This document shows, in pieces, positions 17,824-26,975 of a stretch of 64,000 nt of DNA. The notes below the pieces were generated by a model, which did not search any database, was not told where the DNA came from, and was given only the letters and a program-made list of their open reading frames with translations. The position numbers were made by a program, and so were the translations under genes. The DNA comes from Stutzerimonas stutzeri. GTDB lineage: Bacteria; Pseudomonadota; Gammaproteobacteria; Pseudomonadales; Pseudomonadaceae. The stretch lies in assembly GCF_024448895.1 (NCBI RefSeq), contig NZ_JAMOIC010000008.1, forward strand, positions 124,001 through 188,000. Direction: 5' to 3'. How positions within the stretch are numbered: position 1 is the first letter of the stretch; each line of letters begins with the position of its first letter.

Positions 17824-19018
17824 CTATCCCCCGGCAGCGCCTAGCCGGCGCGCCTGCCAGCTACCCGCCAGCAGCACGCCACTCATCAACCAGAACAGTG
17901 ACGCGGCACCAGGCGGCGCGCCCAGCACGCCGAACAGCAGCGGCATGCTGGCTCCGGAACAATTGATAAATACCGAGCGCACCGCCAGCCCTTCGCCGTG
18001 ACGCGCACTGGGGGTTTCATGGTGCAGTTGTGTCATCAACGCAGGCTGAATGGTGCCCAGCGCAACACCTAGCGTGGCGGTTCCCAGAGCCATCGCCCAG
18101 GCAGGGCCGAGCCAGGGGTAGATGGCGTACACCGCTGCGGTGAGAAGCAAGGCGCCCAGGATGATCGAGCGCTGCGACAGACTATTAGCCAGTAGCGGTA
18201 TCAACAGCAGCCGCACCAGTGTCGAGGTGACGGCATAGGCTGCGAGGATCGCGCCGATCACCGAGGCGCTCATGCCCCGGGGCATTGCCCAGAATCGGCA
18301 AGGCGAAGGAATGCACATCCCAGCTAGCCGACACCAGCCAGTTGATGAATAGCAATCGACGAAACGACGGCTCGCGCAGCAGATCCCATGCAGGGCGTCG
18401 CTGCTCGCGCGATACCGGCGCGTCCATCTGTTCGCGCGGCACCCACTGCGATAGCAGCAGCGTACCGAGGGGCAGTATCGCTAGGGCCGCAAACGCAATG
18501 CGAAAGCCGTGATGATCGATCAGCAGTCCCGTTCCCAGAGGCCCGATCAGGCTGGCCAGGGCCGGCGCAATAGCGATCCAACCGAACACCTTCATGCGCT
18601 CGCCTGCGTTACGGGCCAGGCGCGCCGCCGTGCGCTGAAGCGCGATCAACCCGAAACTGGAGCCGCCGCCACAGAGTGCGGCAGCCAGACAAAGCCACAG
18701 GTAATGACTCGTCGAACTGGCGATCACTGCGCCGGCAAAGGACAGGCTCGCGGCGATGCGTGTCGGGCGGTGATAGCCGTGTCGGTCCACCATACGACCC
18801 GCGGTCAGGGCGAGAAATACCGGCGCGGTCGCACACATCGCCATCACCACGCCGACCGACCAGACATCCACATCGCGTTACAGCAGCTGCAGTGGCGCGG
18901 CCATGCGCATCCCGGTCAGGTATGAGTGCATGCCGATCTGGCACAGCACCAGGACCCACAGCTTGAAGTAGGGAAAGGGCTCAGCGAGCGCTCCGTCAGA
19001 GGACGCCGGCAGGATCAC
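17824..19018 (-). pseudogene. MFS transporter, inactivated by a stop codon and a frameshift
   Basis: The minus strand encodes a normal MFS protein split into three pieces. The N-terminal segment (ending MHSYLTGMRMAAPLQLL) meets an in-frame TAA at 18878-18880, and the same frame continues with RDVDVWSVGVV. The frame then breaks at a GCCCCGGGGC run near 18283-18292: ALPILG runs into nonsense, while the next frame reads RGMSASVIGAILAAYA to the end. Removing one base from the C/G run restores the frame. About 395 codons in all, the usual MFS length. The likely start is the GTG at 19018. It was probably the importer for the neighbouring catabolic genes. A sequencing error could explain one lesion but hardly both. 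Confidence 0.8.
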
Positions 19019-19202
19019 GAGCAGTGCCGTAAGCGGAAAGGATTGATGCAGGGCGTGAAGCAGAATCGGATGCGTACATTCAAGTCATTCTTATTGTTGG
19101 AACCTTGAATATAGACAGATATCAGATATCTGTGCAATTAATCAACGTCGCGATGCGAGCATCTATTCATACGCGCTGCGACCACATCCAAGGGAGAGCT
19201 TC

Positions 19203-19628
19203 GTGATCGAACGTATGGATCACTTCACGATCGTGACGGATCAGCTGCAGGCAACGCGGGAGTTCTATATTGACCTGCTCGGATTGACCGAAGGCCCGCG
19301 CCCGCCTTTCCCGGTGGCTGGCTTGTGGCTCTATGCCAACGGCCACCCAGTGCTGCACGTGGTGCAGGTGCAGCGAATGCCAGAGCCCCGCCGCGGCGTG
19401 CTCGACCACATGGCGTTTTGGGCCGAAGGGCTGCAGCAGACATGGCAACTGCTCGAAGATCGCGGCATCGAATTTCGTGTCATCAGAGCGCCGGGGGCGG
19501 TTCGTACCTGGCAGCTGTTTTTCCTGGACCCCAATGGCGTGGAAGTGGAGCTGGACTTCGCGGCAGAGGAAACGCCTCCCGAAGACTGGAAAGCCCGCTT
19601 GCCGCCGCGTCAGATCAAGCCGTCGTAG
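19203..19628 (+). CDS. VOC (glyoxalase/dioxygenase fold) family protein
   Basis: A 141-residue single-module VOC protein. The metal-ligand positions are visible: His in MDHFTIV near the start, His in VLDHMAFW, and Glu in VEVELDF at the end. The GTG at 19203 is used because GGGAGA lies at the right distance; ATG at 19215 is an alternative. Related proteins are epimerases, lyases or ring-cleaving enzymes, and the reaction cannot be chosen from sequence. Its 3' end overlaps the convergent SDR gene by 19 bp. Confidence 0.8.
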   Translation: MIERMDHFTIVTDQLQATREFYIDLLGLTEGPRPPFPVAGLWLYANGHPVLHVVQVQRMPEPRRGVLDHMAFWAEGLQQTWQLLEDRGIEFRVIRAPGAVRTWQLFFLDPNGVEVELDFAAEETPPEDWKARLPPRQIKPS

Positions 19629-20389
19629 CTGCCGCCATCCACTTGAAGATTTTGCCCCGAGATGTAGCTCGCCTGAACAGAGCAAAGGAAGGCACAAGCC
19701 GCGGCGAATTCTTCCGGCTTGCCGAACCGCCGCGCCGCTACGGGCCTGAGCATCTCGGTGCGGGCATCTTCCAGGCTCAGCTTTCTGTGCTTGGCCAGCT
19801 GCTCGGTCATGTAGCGCAAGCGGTCGGTTTCGATGCGTTCAGGTAGCAGGTTGTTGATGGTCACGTTGTCGCGCACCACTTCGCTGGACAACGCCTTGGA
19901 AAACGCCGTCAGCCCTGCCCGAGAGGCGGTGGAAAGTCCCAAGGGCAGGCGCGGCGACTTCACCATGGCCGAGGTGATGTTGATGATCCGTCCGAAGCGC
20001 CGCTCGCGCATGCCACCGACCACGCCTTGGATCAGCATGATCGCCGACAACATGTTTGCCTCGATGGCCTGCAGCCAGACCGCATGGGCCCAATCTTCGA
20101 TCTTCCCCGGCGCGGGGCCGCCGTTGTTGGTGATCAGGATGTCGGGCGCGGGACATGCGGCGATCAGGGCTGCTCGGCCTTCGTCGGTATTCAGGTCGCC
20201 GCGCACGACAAGCGGCCTGTGACCTGTAGTGGTCTCGACTTCCGCAGCCGTCCGCTTCAACTGCTCGGCATCGCGACCGTTGATCAATACGCGGCAACCT
20301 TCCTGCGCTAACGCCAGCGCGCAGGCCTTACCGAGGCCACGAGACGAAGCGCAGATAATTGCGCTGCGCCCTGCGATTCCCAAATCCAT
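19610..20389 (-). CDS. Atypical SDR family oxidoreductase lacking YxxxK
   Basis: A 259-residue Rossmann protein of the SDR family. The dinucleotide loop is ASSRGLG (14-20) and the strand-5 serine is Ser140, but the catalytic Tyr-x-x-x-Lys is replaced by Ser153-T-A-S-Arg157 in LPLGLSTASRAGL. This pattern is known in a subgroup related to 3-oxoacyl-ACP reductases with a GLSNGAR-like motif, so it is likely a family trait and not decay. The start at 20389 (MDLGIAG) excludes 77 non-homologous upstream residues. It follows the two oxygenase genes by 70 bp and is probably in their operon. Confidence 0.8.
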   Translation of the reverse strand: MDLGIAGRSAIICASSRGLGKACALALAQEGCRVLINGRDAEQLKRTAAEVETTTGHRPLVVRGDLNTDEGRAALIAACPAPDILITNNGGPAPGKIEDWAHAVWLQAIEANMLSAIMLIQGVVGGMRERRFGRIINITSAMVKSPRLPLGLSTASRAGLTAFSKALSSEVVRDNVTINNLLPERIETDRLRYMTEQLAKHRKLSLEDARTEMLRPVAARRFGKPEEFAAACAFLCSVQASYISGQNLQVDGGSYDGLI

Positions 20390-20459
20390 AACGCTGCTTC
20401 CTGTGATTGCCAACGGTGTCGGCGTATTGAGTGTTCGATGTCCTTGCGCAGGTGAGGTA

Positions 20460-21503
20460 TCAGCCGTCCATACCCAGCAATTGGGTGATGTCCCGACCCG
20501 GTTCGGCATCGGATCCATAGGAAAAATCGCCCTTGCGCTGACGTTCGGCCAGTTGTTCCATCTGAAAGCGATAACGCGTGCCGGGCGCATCGAAGCGCGA
20601 ATGCAGGTCGATGCGTTCACCCGGTTCGAAATAGCGCTGGTTCTGCGGACGCACCACGGAGTTGTCCTGCGGCTGGATGATGTAATTGATGCGCGGCATC
20701 AGATAGCGGAACGGTGCCGGTGCCGCCGTGGTGTTGAAGGTCACGTCGCAGCGCGAGCGGTGTTTGCCCACCGGCAGGAATGGCTGCAGGTTGGGCACGT
20801 CGTAACCCGGACGAAAGCGCGGATAGGAGATACAGACGTTGCTGCGCAGATGAATATGCAGCACGGCGCGGAAATCCTGGTACTTCGCTCGCACACCGCC
20901 GACCCAACGCATCACTGGCGCGACGGACTTCTGCGCGACCGTGCGGGTACGGGTCACGGTTTCCGAGGTCCACTCCACTTCCACCACGTCCGATTCCGAT
21001 ATTCCGTCGCCGATGGTATTGGCATGTAGAAAGTCGGCGTGGGTCAGGTCGATGAGGTTTTCCACCGACAAGGCAGAACTGGCATCGAAACGAACCGTGC
21101 GCTGGGTGTAACCAGGAAGACTGCCATCAACCGGCAGAAACGGGATGTGCGGCAGCAGCAAAGAATCAGCCGCATCAGGATTGCCATACCAGGCCCAGAT
21201 GTAACCGTAACGCTCGACAACCGGGTAGTAGCCCATACCGCCGGTAAACTCGGTGAACGATGCACGCTCGCCATGCAGCCGCTCGGGATGAAACTCGGCT
21301 GCGAATGGCCTACCGTCCTTTCGCCAGAGGTAATAGCTCTGGGAATGAATGATCCGGCGAATGGGCCGCTCGGTGACATCGCGGCTGTGGGATACCGGGA
21401 ACCAGGTATCGCGCAGGTCATAGTTGATCGGTGTCCAGTCTTTGCGAATCCGGCGCGCAGCGGCTTGCGGCTGGGCATCGGAAAGAGGCGTGGCGGCGTG
21501 CAT
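20460..21503 (-). CDS. Rieske oxygenase catalytic subunit lacking its own Rieske cluster
   Basis: A 347-residue relative of VanA-type ring-hydroxylating oxygenases. The mononuclear iron motif is intact: Asn149, Asp152, His155 and His160 in ENLIDLTHADFLHA. The N-terminal part still has the Rieske-domain flanks (DTWFPVSHSRDV and YYPVVERYGYIWAWYGNP), but the loops that carry Cys-x-His and Cys-x2-His are missing, and there is no cysteine at all in the first 160 residues. It must take electrons from another protein. The gene 29 bp upstream encodes the complementary Rieske protein. Substrate unknown. Confidence 0.85.
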   Translation of the reverse strand: MHAATPLSDAQPQAAARRIRKDWTPINYDLRDTWFPVSHSRDVTERPIRRIIHSQSYYLWRKDGRPFAAEFHPERLHGERASFTEFTGGMGYYPVVERYGYIWAWYGNPDAADSLLLPHIPFLPVDGSLPGYTQRTVRFDASSALSVENLIDLTHADFLHANTIGDGISESDVVEVEWTSETVTRTRTVAQKSVAPVMRWVGGVRAKYQDFRAVLHIHLRSNVCISYPRFRPGYDVPNLQPFLPVGKHRSRCDVTFNTTAAPAPFRYLMPRINYIIQPQDNSVVRPQNQRYFEPGERIDLHSRFDAPGTRYRFQMEQLAERQRKGDFSYGSDAEPGRDITQLLGMDG

Positions 21504-21532
21504 GGAATTCTCCGGGTTCAGCTGAATGAAGG

Positions 21533-22474
21533 TCAGACGGCGAGGCGTTGTTCAACGACTATCTGCTGACGCAACTCATGTAAGTCACGCGAGGGTGCGA
21601 CCAATAACGCGGCGATGGCCGAGCCATCGATCGTGGCATTCACGCTGAATGGCGCTCTGCCTGCAGTCCGCGAGGCACGCCAGCGCAACGGCGCGCCCGC
21701 GATGCTGGACGTGTGCTGGAAGCCGCGCCAGCAGAGGCTGGTGGTGCCTCGTCGGTTGGCGCTCGCACCGATGAAAAGCGTGCTGAGCGGCGTTTCATCC
21801 TGGCTCAGCAGGTCCACCCGGATGGTGCCGCCACGCAGCGGAACCGCCGTTCGAACGATCAGCGGGTAGTCGGCAACGAACTGCGACGGCAAAATCTGAC
21901 TCGACCAGACCGCGCCCCTGTCGAGCACGAGACGGTCGTTCATCAGTTGCGGATCGCCCAGGAAGAAATCCGTTATTTGCACTGCGTCGAAGCTCAACAG
22001 GCAGTTGGGCCCATCCAGCATCACGGCGAGGTACTCATCGTGCGTCATACTGACGACGGCGCTTCCCGTGTACTCACGCCCCGTAGGACAATAATGAGCA
22101 CTTGGCAGGGTGGCGTCCGGCTCGCCGTCGCCCACCCATACATGCACGAAACCGTTACTTTCTTTTGCCATAAAGGCGCGCGCCGCATGGCGTTGCGGGA
22201 CGCGTTCGCTGGCGCTCAGGTTCGGGATGGCAGTACAGGCGCCGCTGGCTCCATCGAACGTCCAGCCGTGATAGCCACACTGCAGCCCGGAACCCACCAC
22301 GCAGCCTAGCGATAACGGCACCCGCCGGTGCGGACAGCGATCTTCCAGGGCGAAGACCTGCCCTTCAGCGTTGCGGAACAGAACCAGTTCTTCCCCGCCG
22401 CAGATCACTGCGAGAGGCTTTACATTATTCACGGATTCGCAAAGGGCCGAAGCCCACCATGAGCTGGTCGCCAT
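21533..22474 (-). CDS. Rieske protein with a degenerate oxygenase catalytic domain
   Basis: A 313-residue protein with a complete Rieske site: Cys47/His49 in RCPHRRVPLS and Cys66/His69 in QCGYHGWTF. The following oxygenase domain is present but has lost its iron ligands: the place expected to hold N-x2-D-x2-H-x4-H reads LAVMLDGPNCLLSFDAVQ at 149-166. It should therefore carry electrons but not activate oxygen. Encoded immediately before the Rieske-less catalytic subunit, it probably forms a hetero-oligomer with it. No dedicated reductase gene is seen. Confidence 0.85.
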   Translation of the reverse strand: MATSSWWASALCESVNNVKPLAVICGGEELVLFRNAEGQVFALEDRCPHRRVPLSLGCVVGSGLQCGYHGWTFDGASGACTAIPNLSASERVPQRHAARAFMAKESNGFVHVWVGDGEPDATLPSAHYCPTGREYTGSAVVSMTHDEYLAVMLDGPNCLLSFDAVQITDFFLGDPQLMNDRLVLDRGAVWSSQILPSQFVADYPLIVRTAVPLRGGTIRVDLLSQDETPLSTLFIGASANRRGTTSLCWRGFQHTSSIAGAPLRWRASRTAGRAPFSVNATIDGSAIAALLVAPSRDLHELRQQIVVEQRLAV

Positions 22475-22639
22475 CGAATGTTTGCCTCGTATTGTTATTG
22501 TTTGTGCGATCAGTTGGTCCCCGGACGCCTAAACCATCGCTTCAGAGCAAAGTAGACCGTGGCGCCGGACGAAACAACAATAAATAGGCAATTTTTTATT
22601 TTGTGTTCATTTTAAGGGCGTTGCTGAATACAGGCTGCT

Positions 22640-23190
22640 CACAGCTACCTGTCGCCGCACTCCCAATGCCATTACTTAGGCAATTGGCAACCTTGTTCAC
22701 CGAGCGGCATCCAAGTCTGCGCTTCCAGCTGTTCGCCTTGAGCAGCGATCAGATTTTGGGAAGGCTGAACCAAAACCAGTTCGACGTGAGCATTCCTATC
22801 TTGAGCGTCTCGACCAGGCGTATTTCGCGAGCCTGCCGCTGGGTGCAACACGGTTGCTGCACGACCGGCGTCACTTTCGCTTTCCAGGTGCCTGTGACGT
22901 GGGAAGGCGCTGGCGAAGCTTCCGCTCGGCACGTTGTGGAGCGGCATGCATTTTCGGCAATCACTCGATCACGCGTTGCGCAGTCGCGGCTTGAATCCCG
23001 CCCTGGACTGGAAACCGATGCGGTATGCCGAATCTGGAACACCGCAAGCGTTCGTGCTCAGTCCAAGCATCATCCACTGCCATTGGACCTGTTGACGGAA
23101 ACGACCAGCCGCGACGGCCAGACGCCGGACCTCATCTTGCAGACCCTGCGTTGCGCGAGGTTGTGCTTGTCAGTCCGCGCGACATTCCAC
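22640..23190 (+). pseudogene. Decayed LysR-type regulator (effector domain)
   Basis: The plus strand carries a LysR substrate-binding domain spread over all three frames. First LPVAALPMPLLRQLATLF...DQILGRLNQNQFDVSI, then in another frame LERLDQAYFASLPLGATRLL and LLHDRRHFRF, then MHFRQSLDHALRSRGLNP, RPGLETDAV, and lastly ADPALREVVLV. At least three frameshifts are needed and no helix-turn-helix is present. It lies divergent from the split oxygenase operon, where its regulator would be expected. The 150-bp stretch between the two is AT-rich and may hold the old promoter. Confidence 0.62.
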
Positions 23191-23860
23191 GGCTCGGGTT
23201 CGAGAATGGAGAAGTTGTGGAAGGTCGCGCTCTCGGACGACGGCGTCGATCGGAAGGTACATGGTTTCAGTCTTCTCGCCTACGGCACCCCGTGGGCCAG
23301 GCGGACGCGAGACCAACCCACCGGTACCGCTTGGCAGCTTCGGTGAAGCAAGCCATACACCGACGTCCAAACTCGTAGCCATCAAGGCGATGAAAATCGA
23401 AAAACAGACAGAGCGGAATTTATGAGCGCACGCATGACGAAGCGATGCTCGCGCCCGTTTAGCTAGCCCAACCTGGCATCGGCGAACCAGCAACCTTCAG
23501 AGTTGGCGGGATCGTCTGGGCGCGTCACAAACGCCTGGGATAGCTGCAACCTGTCATTGGCAAAACCCGGCGTTCATTGACCTCACCAAATGAGGTAATC
23601 GATTATCGCAGGCTGACAGCAGCGGGCTTTTTTGACGGTCACCCAACTCGCTGCGGCAAGCAACCCGGCCGCTAAGAAAGTCCCCGAGCCAAGAATAGGC
23701 ACCCCGCTTTCACCGCGCCTTTTCCGAAACACAGGACTGCCTATCAAAGTCATTGTGCATCGTCCATCGGCACAGATATAAACAACCACCTCGGCATTCA
23801 CCTTGCTGCGGCGCGCGTCAATTCTCGGTTCACAGCGGGTTCGTTTTAGCAAATTTGTGT

Positions 23861-23889
23861 TTGACAACGAATCGCGTGCAACTTACTTT
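23861..23889 (+). promoter_or_regulatory. Candidate sigma-70 promoter of acnB
   Basis: TTGACA at 23861-23866 is a perfect -35 match, followed after 17 bp by TACTTT at 23884-23889. It would give a leader of about 170 nt before acnB. The -10 match is only fair, and a second option further downstream (TTGATA at 23901) cannot be excluded. Confidence 0.45.
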
Positions 23890-23902
23890 CTGCACGCTTT
23901 TT
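23874..23902 (+). terminator. Terminator-like hairpin in the acnB upstream region
   Basis: GCGTGCA (23874-23880) pairs perfectly with TGCACGC (23891-23897) across a 10-nt loop and T5 follows at once. In form it is an intrinsic terminator. It overlaps the spacer and -10 of the candidate promoter, so either it ends upstream read-through or the real acnB promoter lies further downstream. Confidence 0.5.
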
Positions 23903-24067
23903 GATATTTTGTACATTTTTTAGAAATCTGCTTGAACAGTTCTAAGCGCAGCAGGCTGCAAGATCAGCCTTGTTCGTTTTATAACGCCCGGCTTGCTCTG
24001 CCCTTTCGGCTTTCACAACTTAACCCGACTATCCAGCCTGCTTTCAGGGCCCGCATGAGAGAACATT

Positions 24068-26677
24068 GTGCTCGAAGCTTATCGAATCCTACTCGAACAA
24101 CGCGCCAGCCAAGGACTTCCCGGCTTGCCCCTGAACGCCGAGCAGACCGCAGGCCTGGTCGAGCTTCTGAAGAACCCGCCAGCTGGCGAAGAGCAATTTC
24201 TCCTCGACCTGATCACCAACCGCGTTCCGGCGGGCGTGGATGAAGCCGCCTACGTCAAGGCCGGCTTCCTCGCCGCCATCGCCAAGGGTGAAGCCGCTTC
24301 TCCGCTGATCAGCAAGCAGCACGCTGTCGAACTGCTGGGTACCATGCAGGGCGGTTACAACATCGTCACGCTGGTCGACCTGCTGGACGACCCGGAACTG
24401 TCCGATACCACCGCAGCGCAACTGAAGCACACCCTGCTGATGTTCGACGCCTTCCACGACGTCGCCGAGAAAGCCAAGGCTGGCAATGCCAACGCCAAAG
24501 CCGTTCTGCAGTCCTGGGCCGAGGGCGAATGGTTCAAGAACCGCGCCCCGGTCGCCGAAAAGATTAGCCTGACCGTATTCAAGGTCACCGGCGAAACCAA
24601 CACCGACGACCTCTCCCCGGCGCCTGACGCCTGGTCGCGCCCGGACATCCCGCTGCACGCCCTGGCCATGCTGAAAATGGCGCGCGACGGCATCACTCCC
24701 GACGTTCCTGGCTCGGTTGGCCCGCTCAAGCAGATGGAAGAGCTGAAGACCAAAGGCTTCCCGGTTGCTTATGTCGGTGACGTGGTTGGTACAGGTTCTT
24801 CGCGTAAGTCCGCTACCAACTCGGTGCTGTGGTTCTTCGGCGACGACATCCCGAACGTACCGAACAAGCGTGCAGGCGGCTTCTGCTTCGGCACCAAGAT
24901 CGCGCCGATCTTCTACAACACCATGGAAGACGCAGGCGCCCTGCCGATCGAGTTCGACTGCTCCGACCTGGCCATGGGCGATGTGATCGACGTTTACCCC
25001 TACAAGGGTGAAGTCCGCCGCCACGGCAGTGACGAGCTGGTCACTACCTTCCAGCTGAAAACAGACGTCCTGCTCGACGAAGTTCGCGCTGGCGGCCGTA
25101 TTCCGCTGATCATTGGTCGCGGCCTGACCGAAAAGGCCCGCGCCGAACTGAGCATGGGCCCATCCGACCTGTTCAAGAAGCCGAAAGCCCCCGCCGAGAG
25201 CAACAAAGGCTTCACCCTGGCGCAGAAGATGGTTGGCCGTGCCTGCGGCCTGCCGGAAGGCAAAGGCGTCCGTCCGGGCACCTACTGCGAGCCGAAGATG
25301 ACCACCGTCGGTTCCCAGGACACCACCGGCCCGATGACCCGCGACGAGCTGAAAGACCTGGCTTGCCTGGGCTTCTCGGCTGACCTGGTAATGCAGTCGT
25401 TCTGCCACACCGCGGCCTACCCGAAGCCGATCGACGTCACCACGCACCACACCCTGCCGGACTTCATCATGACCCGCGGCGGTGTTTCCCTGCGTCCGGG
25501 CGACGGCATCATCCACAGCTGGCTGAACCGCATGCTGCTGCCGGACACTGTCGGTACCGGCGGTGACTCGCACACCCGCTTCCCGATGGGCATCTCTTTC
25601 CCGGCAGGTTCCGGTCTGGTCGCGTTCGCCGCTGCCACCGGTGTCATGCCGCTGGACATGCCGGAGTCGGTACTGGTTCGCTTCAAAGGCAAGATGCAGC
25701 CTGGCATCACCCTGCGCGATCTGGTCCATGCAATCCCCTACTACGCCATCCAGAAAGGCCTGCTGACCGTCGAGAAGAAGGGCAAGAAGAACATCTTCTC
25801 TGGCCGCATTCTCGAAATCGAAGGTCTGAACGAGCTGACCGTAGAGCAAGCCTTCGAGCTCTCCGACGCCTCGGCCGAACGCTCTGCCGCGGGCTGCACC
25901 ATCAAGCTGCCGGAAGCGGCGATTGCCGAATACCTGCAGTCCAACATCACCCTGCTGCGCTGGATGATCAGCGAAGGCTACGGCGATGCCCGTACCCTCG
26001 AGCGCCGCGCTCAGGCCATGGAAGCCTGGCTGGCCAACCCTCAGCTGCTGACTGCCGATGCTGACGCCGAGTACGCCGAAGTTATCGAGATCGACCTGTC
26101 CGAAGTCACCGAGCCGGTTCTCTGCGCACCGAACGACCCGGACGATGCCCGTCTGCTCTCCAGCGTACAGGGCGAGAAGATCGACGAAGTCTTCATCGGT
26201 TCGTGCATGACCAACATCGGTCACTTCCGTGCGGCCGGCAAGCTGCTGGACAAGGTCGAAGGCTCCCTGCCGACCCGTCTGTGGCTGTCGCCGCCGACCA
26301 AGATGGACCAGCATCAGCTGACCGAGGAAGGCTACTACGGCATCTACGGTCGCGCCGGTGCGCGCCTGGAAATGCCGGGCTGCTCGCTGTGCATGGGTAA
26401 CCAGGCACGCGTGGAAACCGGTTCGACGGTAGTCTCCACTTCGACCCGTAACTTCCCCAACCGCCTGGGCGACGCGACCAACGTGTACCTGGCATCTGCC
26501 GAGCTGGCAGCGGTCGCTTCGATTCTAGGCCGCCTGCCGACTGTCGAAGAGTACATGGTGTACGCCGCGCAGATCGACACCATGGCAGCAGACGTCTACC
26601 GCTACCTGAGCTTCGATCAGATCGCCGAGTTCCGCGAGTCAGCGGCCAAGGCCAAGATCGACATGGTTGCTCTTTAA
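24068..26677 (+). CDS. acnB: Bifunctional aconitate hydratase 2 / 2-methylisocitrate dehydratase
   Basis: An 869-residue AcnB-type aconitase of the TCA cycle, close to the 865 of the E. coli enzyme. The N-terminal HEAT-like domain precedes the swivelling domain, as in AcnB. The 4Fe-4S ligands are in [14 protein letters not shown] and [12 protein letters not shown] near the C-terminus. Substrate motifs such as [14 protein letters not shown] are also present. The start codon is GTG at 24068, giving [13 protein letters not shown]. Codon use is strongly biased to preferred codons, as expected for a highly expressed central gene. The oad operon starts 27 bp downstream. Confidence 0.95.
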   Translation: MLEAYRILLEQRASQGLPGLPLNAEQTAGLVELLKNPPAGEEQFLLDLITNRVPAGVDEAAYVKAGFLAAIAKGEAASPLISKQHAVELLGTMQGGYNIVTLVDLLDDPELSDTTAAQLKHTLLMFDAFHDVAEKAKAGNANAKAVLQSWAEGEWFKNRAPVAEKISLTVFKVTGETNTDDLSPAPDAWSRPDIPLHALAMLKMARDGITPDVPGSVGPLKQMEELKTKGFPVAYVGDVVGTGSSRKSATNSVLWFFGDDIPNVPNKRAGGFCFGTKIAPIFYNTMEDAGALPIEFDCSDLAMGDVIDVYPYKGEVRRHGSDELVTTFQLKTDVLLDEVRAGGRIPLIIGRGLTEKARAELSMGPSDLFKKPKAPAESNKGFTLAQKMVGRACGLPEGKGVRPGTYCEPKMTTVGSQDTTGPMTRDELKDLACLGFSADLVMQSFCHTAAYPKPIDVTTHHTLPDFIMTRGGVSLRPGDGIIHSWLNRMLLPDTVGTGGDSHTRFPMGISFPAGSGLVAFAAATGVMPLDMPESVLVRFKGKMQPGITLRDLVHAIPYYAIQKGLLTVEKKGKKNIFSGRILEIEGLNELTVEQAFELSDASAERSAAGCTIKLPEAAIAEYLQSNITLLRWMISEGYGDARTLERRAQAMEAWLANPQLLTADADAEYAEVIEIDLSEVTEPVLCAPNDPDDARLLSSVQGEKIDEVFIGSCMTNIGHFRAAGKLLDKVEGSLPTRLWLSPPTKMDQHQLTEEGYYGIYGRAGARLEMPGCSLCMGNQARVETGSTVVSTSTRNFPNRLGDATNVYLASAELAAVASILGRLPTVEEYMVYAAQIDTMAADVYRYLSFDQIAEFRESAAKAKIDMVAL

Positions 26678-26704
26678 TTTGAACCTAACCAGGCGGTTTC
26701 CGTT

Positions 26705-26953
26705 ATGACCTCTAACCAGCTTCTCTGGGAAGGCGTTGAACTTATGCTGTTCGGCTTAGGTTCCGTTTTTGTTTTCCTCGTTCTGTTGATTGCCTGCATT
26801 CGCCTGATGTCTTTCATGATCGGCCGCTTTGATAGCGCGCCGACGACTCAGCCTGCCTCCATTAAGTCTGCCGCTGTCACGGCTGAATTGGACGCCGACG
26901 TTCTTGCAGCCATCCAGGCCGCCATTCATCAGCACCGCGCTCGTCGCGGTTGA
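26705..26953 (+). CDS. oadG: Oxaloacetate decarboxylase gamma chain
   Basis: An 82-residue protein with one N-terminal membrane helix (residues 13-38) and a short charged cytoplasmic tail ending HQHRARRG. That is the layout of OadG, which links the alpha and beta chains and binds zinc through its tail. The order gamma-alpha-beta with small gaps confirms the assignment. It begins 27 bp after acnB. Confidence 0.82.
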   Translation: MTSNQLLWEGVELMLFGLGSVFVFLVLLIACIRLMSFMIGRFDSAPTTQPASIKSAAVTAELDADVLAAIQAAIHQHRARRG

Positions 26954-26975
26954 TTCAGAACAGGGAGTTCCCCTC

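Larger units (their letters stand above)
23191..24067. other. About 880-bp non-coding stretch upstream of acnB
   Basis: From the end of the LysR remnant to acnB no supported gene is seen; a 94-codon minus-strand frame at 23583-23867 has no ribosome site or family features. The last 240 bp are AT-rich and hold a sigma-70-like promoter and an overlapping terminator-like hairpin, listed separately. Confidence 0.5.

Noticed and set aside
24089-26314. 741-codon open frame antisense to acnB
   Set aside because: It mirrors the strongly biased codon use of acnB, lacks a ribosome site and shows no domain; such antisense frames are expected in high-GC highly expressed genes.
26678-26704. Terminator between acnB and oadG
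   Set aside because: The 27-bp gap has no hairpin or T-run; read-through from acnB into oadGAB is possible.
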